A stretch of 64,000 nucleotides of DNA from UBA7446 sp049596455. Lineage in GTDB: Bacteria > Bacteroidota > Bacteroidia > Flavobacteriales > Flavobacteriaceae. Each line of letters begins with the position of its first letter. Positions within the stretch are counted from its first letter, which is position 1. The stretch is taken from the NCBI GenBank assembly GCA_049596455.1, contig JBMYLP010000005.1:39277-103276 (forward strand), in the 5' to 3' direction. A model generated the notes under the pieces. That model worked only from the letters and a program-made list of their open reading frames with translations. It ran no database searches and was not told the origin of the DNA. The translations under genes and the position numbers were made by a program. Below, one piece after another: positions 8,474-16,924 of the stretch.

Positions 8474-9646
8474 ATGAAAACGCTTCAATCTATATTCAAA
8501 GGCATAGCCCTTGTTCTCTTGTTGTTTGTCGCTGGACTATTTGTATCTGGTTATGGTTATCTCTTTGAGCTGGGCATCAAAGTCATTGAAATAGGCAGAA
8601 CCACCGCAGGGCTTGAAGATTACATCCATTTTGATGTGCGTGAAATTCCCAAAAGCGATGCTCCCCAGCCTTGGGCGCTTCACGCAAACTACAATAGCGT
8701 TCCCCCAACAAAAACCCTAAAAAAACTGCACGAAGCGCACAAAACAGTGGCGTTTCTTATCATCAAAAACGATTCCATTTGGCATGAACAATATTTTGAT
8801 GGATTTGGGAAAGACAGTAAAACCAATTCATTTTCAATGGTCAAAACCATTGTGGCAGCCTCTTTGGCAAAGGCAATTGAAGAAGGTCATGTAAAGAGCT
8901 TTGATCAAAAAGCAAAAGACTTTTTGCCTTGGCTTAGAGGGCCTTATGCCGATGAAATGACTGTTGGGGATTTAGCTACCATGTCTTCAGGATTAGATTG
9001 GAATGAAGATTACGATAACTTACTAACCATAACGCCACGCACCTACATTACCCGTGATATTACTGGCGTGATGCAAACAATTCCGATTGTAGATGAGCCT
9101 GGGAAAAAGTTTATCTATCAAAGCGGAAGCACACAGTTATTGTCGCTTGTGCTTACTGCTGCTACTGGCGAAACCATTTCGGATTTGGTGCGTCGTTATT
9201 TTTGGAATCCTTTGGGCGCACACGCCGATGCGAACTGGAGGCTAGACGCTGCCGAAAAAGGGGTAGAAAAATCATATTGCTGCTTTAATTCCAATGCCAG
9301 AGACTATGCGCGTTTTGCAGCCTTGTTTAAAAACGGTGGGGTCTGGAACGGCACACAACTCATTTCTAATGAATATGTACAAAAATCCATTACCCCCCAA
9401 TTTGAAAATGGCAAAGATTACGGCTATGGGTGGTGGTTAGGCTCGCATATGGGCAAAGGCTACTACAGCATGCGTGGACACAACGGACAATATGTGATTG
9501 TATTCCCCGAAGATGATGTTATTGTGGTGCGTTTGGGTCACGAGCAACTTCCCGACCTGCCTGGCGTAAGACACTCAGCAGACTATTTGGGCTATATGGA
9601 AGAAGCCTTTGCAATGTTAGCCTATGAAAACGCCTCAAAACCTTGA
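8474..9646 (+). CDS. Membrane-anchored serine hydrolase of the beta-lactamase/class C family
   Basis: The 390-residue protein starts with a hydrophobic segment (residues 8-30) that should act as a membrane anchor or signal. The beta-lactamase-type catalytic motif SxxK is S121-M-V-K124, and a late RGHNGQYVIVFPEDD resembles the HxG motif region of the family. MTVGDLATMSSGLDWNED and QSGSTQLLSLVL are standard features of this fold. Members act as esterases, D-aminopeptidases or penicillin-binding-like hydrolases; the substrate cannot be read from the sequence, and there is no specific reason to call it a resistance enzyme. It follows hemB by 43 nt and overlaps the next gene by 23 nt. Confidence 0.82.
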   Translation: MKTLQSIFKGIALVLLLFVAGLFVSGYGYLFELGIKVIEIGRTTAGLEDYIHFDVREIPKSDAPQPWALHANYNSVPPTKTLKKLHEAHKTVAFLIIKNDSIWHEQYFDGFGKDSKTNSFSMVKTIVAASLAKAIEEGHVKSFDQKAKDFLPWLRGPYADEMTVGDLATMSSGLDWNEDYDNLLTITPRTYITRDITGVMQTIPIVDEPGKKFIYQSGSTQLLSLVLTAATGETISDLVRRYFWNPLGAHADANWRLDAAEKGVEKSYCCFNSNARDYARFAALFKNGGVWNGTQLISNEYVQKSITPQFENGKDYGYGWWLGSHMGKGYYSMRGHNGQYVIVFPEDDVIVVRLGHEQLPDLPGVRHSADYLGYMEEAFAMLAYENASKP

Positions 9647-10343
9647 ACACATCCTCTTTCTGGACATTGAGACGGTTCCTGAACAGTCTCGTTTTGACCT
9701 ACTAACTCCAGAGACCCAAGAACTCTTTGACGCCAAAACTGCTTACAAACGCAAAGCGGATGAGCTAACCGCAGCAGCGTATTATGGGCACGCTGGAATT
9801 TGGGCAGAATTTGGTAAAATCGTCTGTATATCTGTAGGATACCTAACCCATACAACTGATGTACGGCAATTCAGAGTGCGTAGTTTTTCTGGAGAAGAAT
9901 CACAGCTTCTTAAGGAGTTTAAAGCATTATTAGACTCCCATTTTTCATCGCAGCACCACAGGCTTTGCGCACACAACGGAAAAGAATTTGACTTCCCCTT
10001 TTTGGCAAGACGTATGCTAAAACATCAGTTGGCGTTGCCCACATTATTGCAACTTATGGGCAAAAAGCCCTGGGAAGTACCGCATTTGGACACTCTAGAG
10101 CTTTGGAAATTTGGTGACTATAAACACTATACCTCATTAAAACTTTTGGCGCATTTTTTTGATATTCCTTCTCCCAAAGACGATATGGACGGCTCGGATG
10201 TTGCGGAGGTATACTACGAACAAAATGACTTGCCTCGCATTGTGCGCTATTGCGAAAAAGATGTGGTTACCTTAACACAAGTATATTTAAAGCTCACACT
10301 ACAGCCACCACTTGATGAGGCCGAAATCGTTTATGTCTCATAA
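9624..10343 (+). CDS. Predicted 3'-5' exonuclease, DEDDy RNase H-like fold (PolB-associated type)
   Basis: This 239-residue protein has all three exonuclease motifs of the DEDDy class: ExoI as ILFLDIETVPE (residues 10-20), ExoII as CAHNGKEFDFPFL near residue 118, and ExoIII as RYCEKDVVTLTQVYLKL near residue 212 with the Tyr and Asp ligands. The family is annotated as a PolB-like 3'-5' exonuclease. It starts inside the 3' end of the serine hydrolase gene. I used the only ATG before the first motif, so the overlap is real unless a rare start is used. Its substrate is unknown. Confidence 0.85.
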   Translation: MKTPQNLEHILFLDIETVPEQSRFDLLTPETQELFDAKTAYKRKADELTAAAYYGHAGIWAEFGKIVCISVGYLTHTTDVRQFRVRSFSGEESQLLKEFKALLDSHFSSQHHRLCAHNGKEFDFPFLARRMLKHQLALPTLLQLMGKKPWEVPHLDTLELWKFGDYKHYTSLKLLAHFFDIPSPKDDMDGSDVAEVYYEQNDLPRIVRYCEKDVVTLTQVYLKLTLQPPLDEAEIVYVS

Positions 10344-10367
10344 GGCGGCTAACCGCTTTGAATTCTG

Positions 10368-10375
10368 TATTTTTG
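10368..10375 (+). promoter_or_regulatory. -7 element TATTTTTG before the small membrane protein
   Basis: An exact TAnnTTTG match lies 18 nt before the ATG at 10394. It argues that translation starts at 10394 and not at the upstream in-frame ATG at 10358, which would lie before the promoter. Confidence 0.45.
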
Positions 10376-10393
10376 TCAATATATAATTGTTTT

Positions 10394-10825
10394 ATGGACA
10401 CTATTCTATCTTTACACTCTCGCCTTGCCTATGTGGTTCTAATCGTATTGGTACTGGCAGTTTTAAACGCATTTTGGGGCGTATTTGGCAATCGAAGTTT
10501 TGGCACAAAAGACCTTCGCCTCTCGCTTTTTGGGCTTATTTTTTCACATATTCAACTGCTGTTGGGTATCATTACCTATTTTGTTTCCCCCTATTTTTCG
10601 GCTTGGGAAAGTGGTATGGGTGCTGTAATGAAAGACGCCACACTACGCCTTTTTTTAGTAGAGCACCCCACAACAAACATTTTGGCCATAGTGTTGATTA
10701 CTATGGGATGGTCGTTGCACAAAAAAGCAGCTACTGACAAGAAAAAGTTCTTTAGAATTGCCGTTTTCTATGGATTGGGAACGCTATTGCTTTTAAGTAG
10801 AATTCCTTGGGCACAATGGCCCTAA
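10394..10825 (+). CDS. Small integral membrane protein conserved in Bacteroidota, function unknown
   Basis: The 143-residue protein has four predicted membrane helices, with an early His in SLHSRLAYVVLIVLVL and a further His in FSHIQLLLGIITYF, and a Cys-free, Trp-containing C-terminus. Flavobacterial relatives are sometimes labelled cytochrome b-like because of the spaced His residues, but no c-type or classical b-type heme site can be shown here. I moved the start to MDTILSLHSRL, which fits both the family N-terminus and the promoter just upstream. A hairpin follows directly after the stop. Confidence 0.65.
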   Translation: MDTILSLHSRLAYVVLIVLVLAVLNAFWGVFGNRSFGTKDLRLSLFGLIFSHIQLLLGIITYFVSPYFSAWESGMGAVMKDATLRLFLVEHPTTNILAIVLITMGWSLHKKAATDKKKFFRIAVFYGLGTLLLLSRIPWAQWP

Positions 10826-10833
10826 AGAAAGAA

Positions 10834-10853
10834 AGCACCTTAAAAAAGGTGCT
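10834..10853 (+). terminator. Hairpin after the heme-operon-side gene block (possible terminator)
   Basis: AGCACCTT-AAAA-AAGGTGCT forms a perfect 8-bp stem 8 nt after the stop of the small membrane protein gene. On the plus strand only CTCTCAT follows, so the U-run is poor; the minus strand has a better T-rich tail, but no minus-strand gene ends here. The remaining bases to gpsA (10854-10994) show nothing I can assign. Confidence 0.5.
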
Positions 10854-10994
10854 CTCTCATAACCAACCATATTAAACTATGAAAAACTAATAAGCAATTT
10901 TTTTGCTTCACGTTTACACTTGCAAGTTAAGACGCCTTTAAGCTCCTAGTTGTGAAACATTTGTTAAAGTATTTAATGCTAAAAACACCTTAAA

Positions 10995-11990
10995 ATGGCC
11001 GATTTTTCTAAAATTGCTGTGCTAGGTAGCGGTAGTTGGGCAACTGCACTGGTAAAAATTTTGTGTGAAAACAACTCCAATGTGGGGTGGTATGTGCGCA
11101 ACGAAACCATCTATGAGCATTTGTTACACGAAGGACACAACCCCAACTATTTGAGCAGTGTAGAGTTTGATACCTCACGTTTGAGCCTGTATACCAATTT
11201 GAACGAAATTGCGCTAGCATACGATGTTTTTATTATTGCCATTCCCTCTTTTTATTTGGATAGTTCATTGGAAACGCTAACAGCATCTATTGAGAATAAA
11301 ATCATTTTTTCTGCCGTGAAAGGAATTGTTCCTGAGCGCAAAATGTTGGTTGGGCGTTACCTATCTGAAAAATTCAACGTCCCCGAAACCCACTTGGGTG
11401 CCATAACGGGGCCTTGCCACGCCGAGGAAGTGGCACTAGAAAGACTTTCTTATCTTACTTTGGCAAGCACCAATATTTTGTTGGCAAAGCAGATGAAGTC
11501 CAAACTTGACTGCAACTACATTCGCACAGCAACTTCCGATGACGTTGTGGGAACAGAATATGCTGCCACACTCAAAAATGTGTATGCCATTGCTGTGGGC
11601 ATGGCGCACGGATTGGGCTATGGCGATAATTTTATTAGTGTACTCATTAGCAGCGCTATGCGAGAAATGAAGCGCTTTATCAAGCACGTTGACAACAAAA
11701 AAAGAAACATCAACAACTCTGCATATCTGGGCGATTTGTTGGTTACTGCCTATTCCATTTTTAGTCGAAACCGAATGCTTGGAAACATGATTGGCAAAGG
11801 CTATACCGTAAAAGCTGCACTTGTAGAAATGACCATGATTGCCGAGGGTTATTACGGTGCCAAAACTGCTTACGAGTTAAGCGAATCTTTTAGTGGAAAA
11901 TACCCCATAATGCATTGCGTCTATCAGGTGCTTTACGAAAAGGCATCTGCGAAGAAAAAAATGAAAGCACTGAGTCTGGTGCTTAACTAG
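10995..11990 (+). CDS. gpsA: NAD(P)H-dependent glycerol-3-phosphate dehydrogenase
   Basis: The 331-residue enzyme reduces dihydroxyacetone phosphate to sn-glycerol 3-phosphate, the backbone for phospholipids. The dinucleotide-binding motif VLGSGSWATALV is at residues 9-20. The conserved TGPCHAEEVA lies near residue 140, and the catalytic Lys region reads EYAATLKNVYAIAVGMAHGL near residue 195. Length is normal. Its 3' end overlaps the end of the convergent pheS gene by 8 nt. It is the source of substrate for the acyltransferase pathway to which plsC at 36309 belongs, but the genes are not linked. Confidence 0.94.
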   Translation: MADFSKIAVLGSGSWATALVKILCENNSNVGWYVRNETIYEHLLHEGHNPNYLSSVEFDTSRLSLYTNLNEIALAYDVFIIAIPSFYLDSSLETLTASIENKIIFSAVKGIVPERKMLVGRYLSEKFNVPETHLGAITGPCHAEEVALERLSYLTLASTNILLAKQMKSKLDCNYIRTATSDDVVGTEYAATLKNVYAIAVGMAHGLGYGDNFISVLISSAMREMKRFIKHVDNKKRNINNSAYLGDLLVTAYSIFSRNRMLGNMIGKGYTVKAALVEMTMIAEGYYGAKTAYELSESFSGKYPIMHCVYQVLYEKASAKKKMKALSLVLN

Positions 11991-13002
11991 CCGAGGTAAA
12001 TTGCTTTAAAAATCGCACATCGTTTTCGTAGAACATACGAATATCTTCTATTTGATACAGGAGCATTGCCATGCGTTCTAGTCCCATACCAAACGCAAAG
12101 CCCGAAAATTCTTCTGAATCAATGCCGCAATTCGTAAGCACGTTTGGATCTACCATGCCGCAACCCATAATTTCGAGCCAACCTGTTCCTTTGGTAATAC
12201 GATAATCTGCTTCGGTTTCTAATCCCCAATAAATATCAACCTCTGCACTTGGTTCTGTAAACGGAAAATAGGATGGGCGAAGGCGAATTTCAGCCGTGCC
12301 AAAAATAGCTTTTGTAAAATATAACAGTGTTTGCTTTAGGTCGGCAAAAGATACGTTTTTGTCAATATACAACCCTTCTATTTGATGAAACACACAGTGT
12401 GAACGTGCCGAAATGGCTTCATTTCGAAACACCCGCCCAGGCGACAAAATCCGAATGGGCGGCTGGTTGCTTTCCATATGACGCACTTGAACAGAAGACG
12501 TGTGTGTGCGCAGCATCACATCTGGATTTGTTTGTACAAAAAAGGTGTCTTGCATGTCACGTGCAGGGTGATGCTCGGGCAAATTAAGCGCAGTGAAGTT
12601 ATGCCAATCGTCCTCAACTTCTGGTCCAGACGAAAGTCCGTATCCAATACGACTAAATACATCGATTACCTTATCACGAACAATACTGATGGGGTGATGT
12701 GCGCCCAACGGAATGGGTTGCCCTGGGCGGGTAATATCGTCTAGAGCACCTTTGGTTTTTCCTTTTCCGCCAAGGGCTGCTTGAAGTTCGTTGACCTTTG
12801 CTTGCGCTTCGGTTTTTAGTTGATTTAGCAATTGCCCGTATTCTTTTTTTTGTTCGTTAGGAACGTTTCTAAAATCGGCAAAAAGCTTGGTGATATGTCC
12901 TTTTTTACCCAAATAGGCAATGCGAAACTGTTCCACTTCATCAGCGGAAGTCGCCTCAAAAACCGCTACATCGGCAATATGTGCTTTGATACTATCTATC
13001 AT
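11983..13002 (-). CDS. pheS: Phenylalanine--tRNA ligase alpha subunit
   Basis: The 339-residue catalytic subunit of the heterotetrameric class II enzyme. An N-terminal coiled coil (residues 1-90) is followed by the catalytic domain, with motif 2 as GRVFRNEAISARSHCVFHQ and motif 3 as FAFGMGLERMAMLLYQI. GSHP-like substrate residues are in PLGAHHPISIV. I set the start at MIDSIKAHIADV; an upstream ATG at 13071 would add a stretch with no family similarity and would swallow the promoter. The beta subunit gene pheT is not in the window. Confidence 0.95.
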   Translation of the reverse strand: MIDSIKAHIADVAVFEATSADEVEQFRIAYLGKKGHITKLFADFRNVPNEQKKEYGQLLNQLKTEAQAKVNELQAALGGKGKTKGALDDITRPGQPIPLGAHHPISIVRDKVIDVFSRIGYGLSSGPEVEDDWHNFTALNLPEHHPARDMQDTFFVQTNPDVMLRTHTSSVQVRHMESNQPPIRILSPGRVFRNEAISARSHCVFHQIEGLYIDKNVSFADLKQTLLYFTKAIFGTAEIRLRPSYFPFTEPSAEVDIYWGLETEADYRITKGTGWLEIMGCGMVDPNVLTNCGIDSEEFSGFAFGMGLERMAMLLYQIEDIRMFYENDVRFLKQFTSAS

Positions 13003-13007
13003 GGAGG

Positions 13008-13015
13008 CAAAAATA
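13008..13015 (-). promoter_or_regulatory. -7 element TATTTTTG of pheS, 5 nt before ATG
   Basis: Exact TAnnTTTG on the minus strand, ending only 5 nt upstream of the pheS start. Transcription would begin at or very near the ATG, giving a leaderless or nearly leaderless message. No good -33 box is visible. Confidence 0.45.
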
Positions 13016-13058
13016 CACATTCCGTCCATAGTACCGCCATCGGCATTAAATCTATGCG

Positions 13059-13066
13059 TACATTTG
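13059..13066 (+). promoter_or_regulatory. -7 element TACATTTG of cvpA, 4 nt before ATG
   Basis: Exact TAnnTTTG ending 4 nt before the cvpA ATG. With the pheS element at 13008-13015 it makes a compact divergent promoter pair of about 60 bp. Confidence 0.45.
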
Positions 13067-13070
13067 TACA

Positions 13071-13595
13071 ATGCCGCTCAATTATATCGACCTTGCTGTT
13101 GTGTGTTTGCTCTTCTACGGACTTGTTCGTGGTGCATTTCGTGGGTTTTTTGTAGAAATCGCCTCGTTGTTGGCGTTGGTGCTAGGTGTTTTTGGAGCAC
13201 TTCACTTTTCGAGTTTTACAGCAGATTTATTAGCCAAATACTTGGAGTGGGAATACCTACCGCTTTTGGCGTTTGCACTTACGTTTATTGGTATTATTAT
13301 TGGCGTGGCATGGATTGGAAAGCTCCTCACAAAACTTGCAAAAGTGATTTTGCTTGGCTTTCTAAACCGCCTATTGGGCGCCCTTTTTGGGGCGTGCAAG
13401 TGGTTGGTTATTTGTGGTGTATTGATATGGATTTTGGGTCAAATTAACGTCTTTGTCCCTTTTTTGCCAGAAGAAGTCACCAAAGGTTCCTTGTTCTTTG
13501 AGCCACTTCAAAATTTAGGTGCTTATTTGTTTGAACAAATCAATACAGAAAAAAATCCCTTAGACGAAATCCCGCCTATTTTGCAACAAAGCTAA
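13071..13595 (+). CDS. CvpA family membrane protein
   Basis: The 174-residue protein opens with NYIDLAVVCLLFYGLVRGAF and shows the four membrane helices of the CvpA (colicin V production) family, with the typical GFFVEIASLLALVLG and FLNRLLGALFGACKWLV segments. CvpA proteins are conserved inner-membrane proteins linked to envelope homeostasis; the molecular activity is unknown. It is divergent from pheS and convergent with batE, overlapping the end of batE by 20 nt, so no separate terminator can fit between them. Confidence 0.85.
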   Translation: MPLNYIDLAVVCLLFYGLVRGAFRGFFVEIASLLALVLGVFGALHFSSFTADLLAKYLEWEYLPLLAFALTFIGIIIGVAWIGKLLTKLAKVILLGFLNRLLGALFGACKWLVICGVLIWILGQINVFVPFLPEEVTKGSLFFEPLQNLGAYLFEQINTEKNPLDEIPPILQQS

Positions 13596-14340
13596 TGTGC
13601 TGAATACTAGTCTTTGGAATCCAGCCAATAGCACCATTTGTCAGTTTTACCTTTACCCAATCTTCAACCTGTTCTTGTACAAAAACCTTTGCTCCCTCAC
13701 GAATAGTAAGCAACACTTCTGATCTTAGGTTAGGTTCGGCTCTAAAGGATTCTTCTTTTGCAAAAACAATTGCAGGGTGTGTGTTTTGCACGATGCTTTT
13801 TTGCTGCAGCGCAACAAACAATGCAAATACAGCAGTAAATGCAGCGATAATAAAACCAGTAAAAAACAATCGCTTTACGCCACTTTTTATAGCTCTGATA
13901 TACAAGAAAAAGAAAAGTGCCGCCAACCAAACGCATAAAATCACTACAAGACTCCAACCGCTAACAGAGGTCAAAAACAGCAAGCGGTCTGTTGTTTTTT
14001 TAAGGTCACTTTCGGGCAATGGTGAAAACCGGTCTAACGTCATGTTTTGGGCAAATGCCAAATTGTTACGCACTTGTGGATTATCAGCGTCCAACAAAAG
14101 TGCTTTTTCGTAATTTAAAATACTAGGCGCAATGGCATTTTGCTTGTAGTAGGCATTGCCTAAATTAAAATACAACTCCGTAGCATGCACGCCCAACGAA
14201 CTAATGGAATCGTAATATATTATGGCGCGTTCATAGTCACCTTGATTGTAGGCGTTGTTCCCTTCGCGGAACAAATCTTCGGGCGACTGCCCGACGCACA
14301 CAACACATGAAAAAAGTACAAAAAGTGAAATCGTTCTCAT
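13576..14340 (-). CDS. batE: BatE: TPR and SH3-like domain membrane protein
   Basis: The 254-residue protein has a signal sequence, TPR-type helices (residues 18-100, including ELYFNLGNAYYKQNAIAPSI), two membrane helices between about 120 and 185, and a C-terminal bacterial SH3 domain (FRAEPNLRSEVLLTIREGAKV, shown here as parts up to 20 residues: RAEPNLRSEVLL and GAIGWIPKTSI). This order is that of BatE, the last gene of Bacteroides aerotolerance (bat) operons. It begins 2 nt after batD. The SH3 domain should face the periplasm and could bind peptidoglycan or partner proteins. Confidence 0.85.
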   Translation of the reverse strand: MRTISLFVLFSCVVCVGQSPEDLFREGNNAYNQGDYERAIIYYDSISSLGVHATELYFNLGNAYYKQNAIAPSILNYEKALLLDADNPQVRNNLAFAQNMTLDRFSPLPESDLKKTTDRLLFLTSVSGWSLVVILCVWLAALFFFLYIRAIKSGVKRLFFTGFIIAAFTAVFALFVALQQKSIVQNTHPAIVFAKEESFRAEPNLRSEVLLTIREGAKVFVQEQVEDWVKVKLTNGAIGWIPKTSIQHISFVAK

Positions 14341-14342
14341 GA

Positions 14343-16094
14343 TTAAAATTGTTTGTCCATTTGGGTTATCGCTTCCACAGCGGTGGCATAGTCTTGCTCC
14401 ATACTACTTCTTGAACTCGGCGTGTATCGGGCAAATTCACAATTGGTTAGTACCCGAATAAATAGCGCAACGGTTTGGGTGTCGACGCCTTTTTCGGTGA
14501 GTAAATTTTCCATTTTTTCCTTACTAAAATCAGCGGTTTGAATATGCAAGCGGGCTTTCACATAATTGTGAAGAGCAGCCTCTAATGCCACATAAAAATC
14601 TGTAGCATCTGACATATTGCGTTTTGCTTTGCCTAAGTATTTTTTTACCAATTTGGCTTTATGACGTTGCGCCACTAGGGCAGCATCAGGAGTACGTTTG
14701 CGCAGTGCTAAGTATATTACCAACAGCAAAACAGGCAATAGCAACAACACATAAAATAACGTACTTCCTAGAAAAGGGGGTTGTACTATGGATTTAAAGC
14801 TTGCGCGTTGTGCTATGAATTGAAACGCATTGGAAATGGCAGGGACTTCAACTGCCGTAGCTGTGGAAGTGTTTGACGCTACTGTGCCGACAGATTTTGG
14901 TCCTTCAATTACGTCAATAACAACCTCTTCAGAAGTTAGCGTTTTATAGGATTTGCTGCTTGGGTCAAAGTACGAAAACCGCACGGGCGGAATGGGATAT
15001 TTTCCTTGAAACTGCGGCACTAAGGTATAGGTGTCTTGAATGTTTCCGCGCATCCCACTCAAGGTGGTGTTCACTTGCTCGTTGTGCTCTGGGTCGTAAC
15101 GTTCAAGGGCACTTGGCGTAACCAATTCGGGAAGTGAAAACAGCTTCAAGTTTCCTTTTCCTGTCACTTGCACCGTGGCTTGCAACGACTCCGAAGCATT
15201 AAGCGCATTTTTAGAGGTTTTTACCTCTAATTCAAATGTTCCTACGGCTCCGTTAAACGTGTTTGGTTTCCCCTCTTCAGGAAACGGCAGGACGTTTAGG
15301 GTTCGTTTTCCTGCGGTGATAGTGCGTGACACTTGGGTGTAAATTTCATTCCCAAAAAAGTCGCGGCGATTGGTGGGAACGTCTAACTGCACATCTAGCG
15401 TAAGCGGAGCAATGGGGAGTTTGCCTGCACGCTGGGGATACAAAACGGTTTGTTGCCACGCCACAAAATTGTATAATTTGCCCTTGTACATTTCTCTATC
15501 AATAGTCCGCCTTGATGGAATATCTTGCGACCAAAAGTCTTTGTATTCGGGCATATCAATTGGACTAACATCAGAAGGTCGTACTTTTCCGCCAAAATAG
15601 AGCTTGTACACCACCGTCACAGGCTCGTTGATATACACCTTGTTCTTTGACAATTCCGCTACTAAATGTACATTCTGTGAGGCGATGTAGTTTGGGTCAT
15701 TAGGGTTTTTAGGCAGTTCCACGGCATCTTTTACCACTACTTTTACGGGGCTAGTCTTATAGACATTCCCGTCAATTTCTATAGACGCTTGACCAATATT
15801 TGTGGTGCCCTTTTTTAGGGGTGTCAAAAAATAGGTGTAGCTTTTGGAGAACGATCGCTTGCCGTTTACAAACATGTTGCTCACCGACTGATTCGGTCCT
15901 GCAACAACACGAAAGCCATCGAAAGAGGGCGGTTGAAAATTGTCACCATCCGTATTCATGGTAAACTCCACACGAAGACGCTCGTTGATACCAAGTTCGT
16001 TTTTGCTAACAGTGGCTTCAAACGTAACCTGCCCAAAAAGCCTTGACGTAACCGCCAAGACAAGCAACAAACACCAAATTCCTTTTTTGTTCAT
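14343..16094 (-). CDS. batD: BatD: large periplasmic, membrane-anchored Bat protein
   Basis: The 583-residue protein has an N-terminal signal sequence, several Ig-like beta domains across residues 20-400 (for example GINERLRVEFTMNTDG and TTNIGQASIEIDGNVYK), a membrane helix near residue 455 (LFYVLLLLPVLLLVIYLAL) and a cytoplasmic helical tail. This is the BatD/oxygen-tolerance architecture. I set the start at the ATG that overlaps the batC stop as TAATG; the TTG two codons earlier is less likely. It probably forms an envelope complex with the VWA proteins BatA and BatB. Confidence 0.88.
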   Translation of the reverse strand: MNKKGIWCLLLVLAVTSRLFGQVTFEATVSKNELGINERLRVEFTMNTDGDNFQPPSFDGFRVVAGPNQSVSNMFVNGKRSFSKSYTYFLTPLKKGTTNIGQASIEIDGNVYKTSPVKVVVKDAVELPKNPNDPNYIASQNVHLVAELSKNKVYINEPVTVVYKLYFGGKVRPSDVSPIDMPEYKDFWSQDIPSRRTIDREMYKGKLYNFVAWQQTVLYPQRAGKLPIAPLTLDVQLDVPTNRRDFFGNEIYTQVSRTITAGKRTLNVLPFPEEGKPNTFNGAVGTFELEVKTSKNALNASESLQATVQVTGKGNLKLFSLPELVTPSALERYDPEHNEQVNTTLSGMRGNIQDTYTLVPQFQGKYPIPPVRFSYFDPSSKSYKTLTSEEVVIDVIEGPKSVGTVASNTSTATAVEVPAISNAFQFIAQRASFKSIVQPPFLGSTLFYVLLLLPVLLLVIYLALRKRTPDAALVAQRHKAKLVKKYLGKAKRNMSDATDFYVALEAALHNYVKARLHIQTADFSKEKMENLLTEKGVDTQTVALFIRVLTNCEFARYTPSSRSSMEQDYATAVEAITQMDKQF

Positions 16095-16924
16095 TACCAA
16101 TCTTTTTTATTTTTTGTGCCAACCGCTTTTGCTTTTTTGGCATTCACTTTGTCTTGTACTTTTTTCTCCTCATTGTTCATGGCTTCCAGCAAATTCTGAA
16201 CCTGTTGTGGCGATAATTGCGCAGGTCGTGCTTGTGGCTGCTGTTGCTCTTTCTCATTGTCGCCTTGCTGGTCTTTAGAGTCATTTTTGTCCGATTCTTT
16301 TTCGTCCTTTTCGTTGTCGCCCTCTTCGCCAGACTGATCTTTGTTGTCTTCCTGGTTTTCGCCTTCTTGTTCTTTATCCTTATCGCCCTCTTTATCTTGA
16401 TTTTGATCGTTTTGCTGATCTTGATTATCCTTTTGGTCTTGATTGTCTTTTTGGTCGTCGTTTTGGTCTTGATTTTGATTGTCGTCCTCCAGCATTTTTT
16501 TGGCTAACGCATAATTATAGCGCGTTTCATCATCGTTGGGATTGTTTCGCAGCGCATTTTTATAGGCTTCTACAGCACCTTTATAATCTTTTACTTGCAT
16601 CAAGGCATTGCCGATATTGTGGAAGGTACGGTGTTTGTTTGGGCGTTCTTTGGTGGTTTTTGCCACATCAGCATAGGCACGCAGCGCCTCGTCAACATAA
16701 TTGTCTTGCTGCAGGGTAGCACCCATATTATAACGTGCTATATCGGTTTTTGTGCCTGTTGCCACAGCACGACGGTAATTTTTTTCTGCCTCAACGCCAT
16801 TCAACGCATCAAAGGCTTCGTTACCATCAAAAATAAAATTCTCTGCTTGCTGTATACGCGTTTCATCTTGCGCAGCAACCATTAGCGGAAGCCAAAAAAC
16901 AATACAAAGCACCTTACGCATCAT
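16094..16924 (-). CDS. batC: BatC: TPR protein with a highly charged low-complexity tail
   Basis: The 276-residue protein has a signal sequence, then TPR repeats (about residues 25-150, for example ARYNMGATLQQDNYVDEALR and TFHNIGNALMQVKDYKGAVE), then about 85 residues of Asp, Gln, Asn, Glu and Lys (residues 155-240) and a short conserved tail (LSPQQVQNLLEAMNNEEKKV). The low-complexity middle looks like a flexible linker. Start is either of two adjacent ATGs; the gene overlaps batB by 8-11 nt. The TPR units suggest a scaffold role in the Bat complex. Confidence 0.85.
   Translation of the reverse strand: MMRKVLCIVFWLPLMVAAQDETRIQQAENFIFDGNEAFDALNGVEAEKNYRRAVATGTKTDIARYNMGATLQQDNYVDEALRAYADVAKTTKERPNKHRTFHNIGNALMQVKDYKGAVEAYKNALRNNPNDDETRYNYALAKKMLEDDNQNQDQNDDQKDNQDQKDNQDQQNDQNQDKEGDKDKEQEGENQEDNKDQSGEEGDNEKDEKESDKNDSKDQQGDNEKEQQQPQARPAQLSPQQVQNLLEAMNNEEKKVQDKVNAKKAKAVGTKNKKDW

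Noticed and set aside
8474..9646. Beta-lactamase resistance gene
   Set aside because: Only the shared fold motif SxxK is seen; the family is broad, the protein is membrane-anchored and has no features specific for class C beta-lactamases.
16217..16507. Open frame of 96 codons on the plus strand, strongly hydrophobic
   Set aside because: It is the antisense of the Asp/Gln/Asn/Lys-rich tail of batC; the low-complexity codons create an apparent Leu/Val-rich frame.
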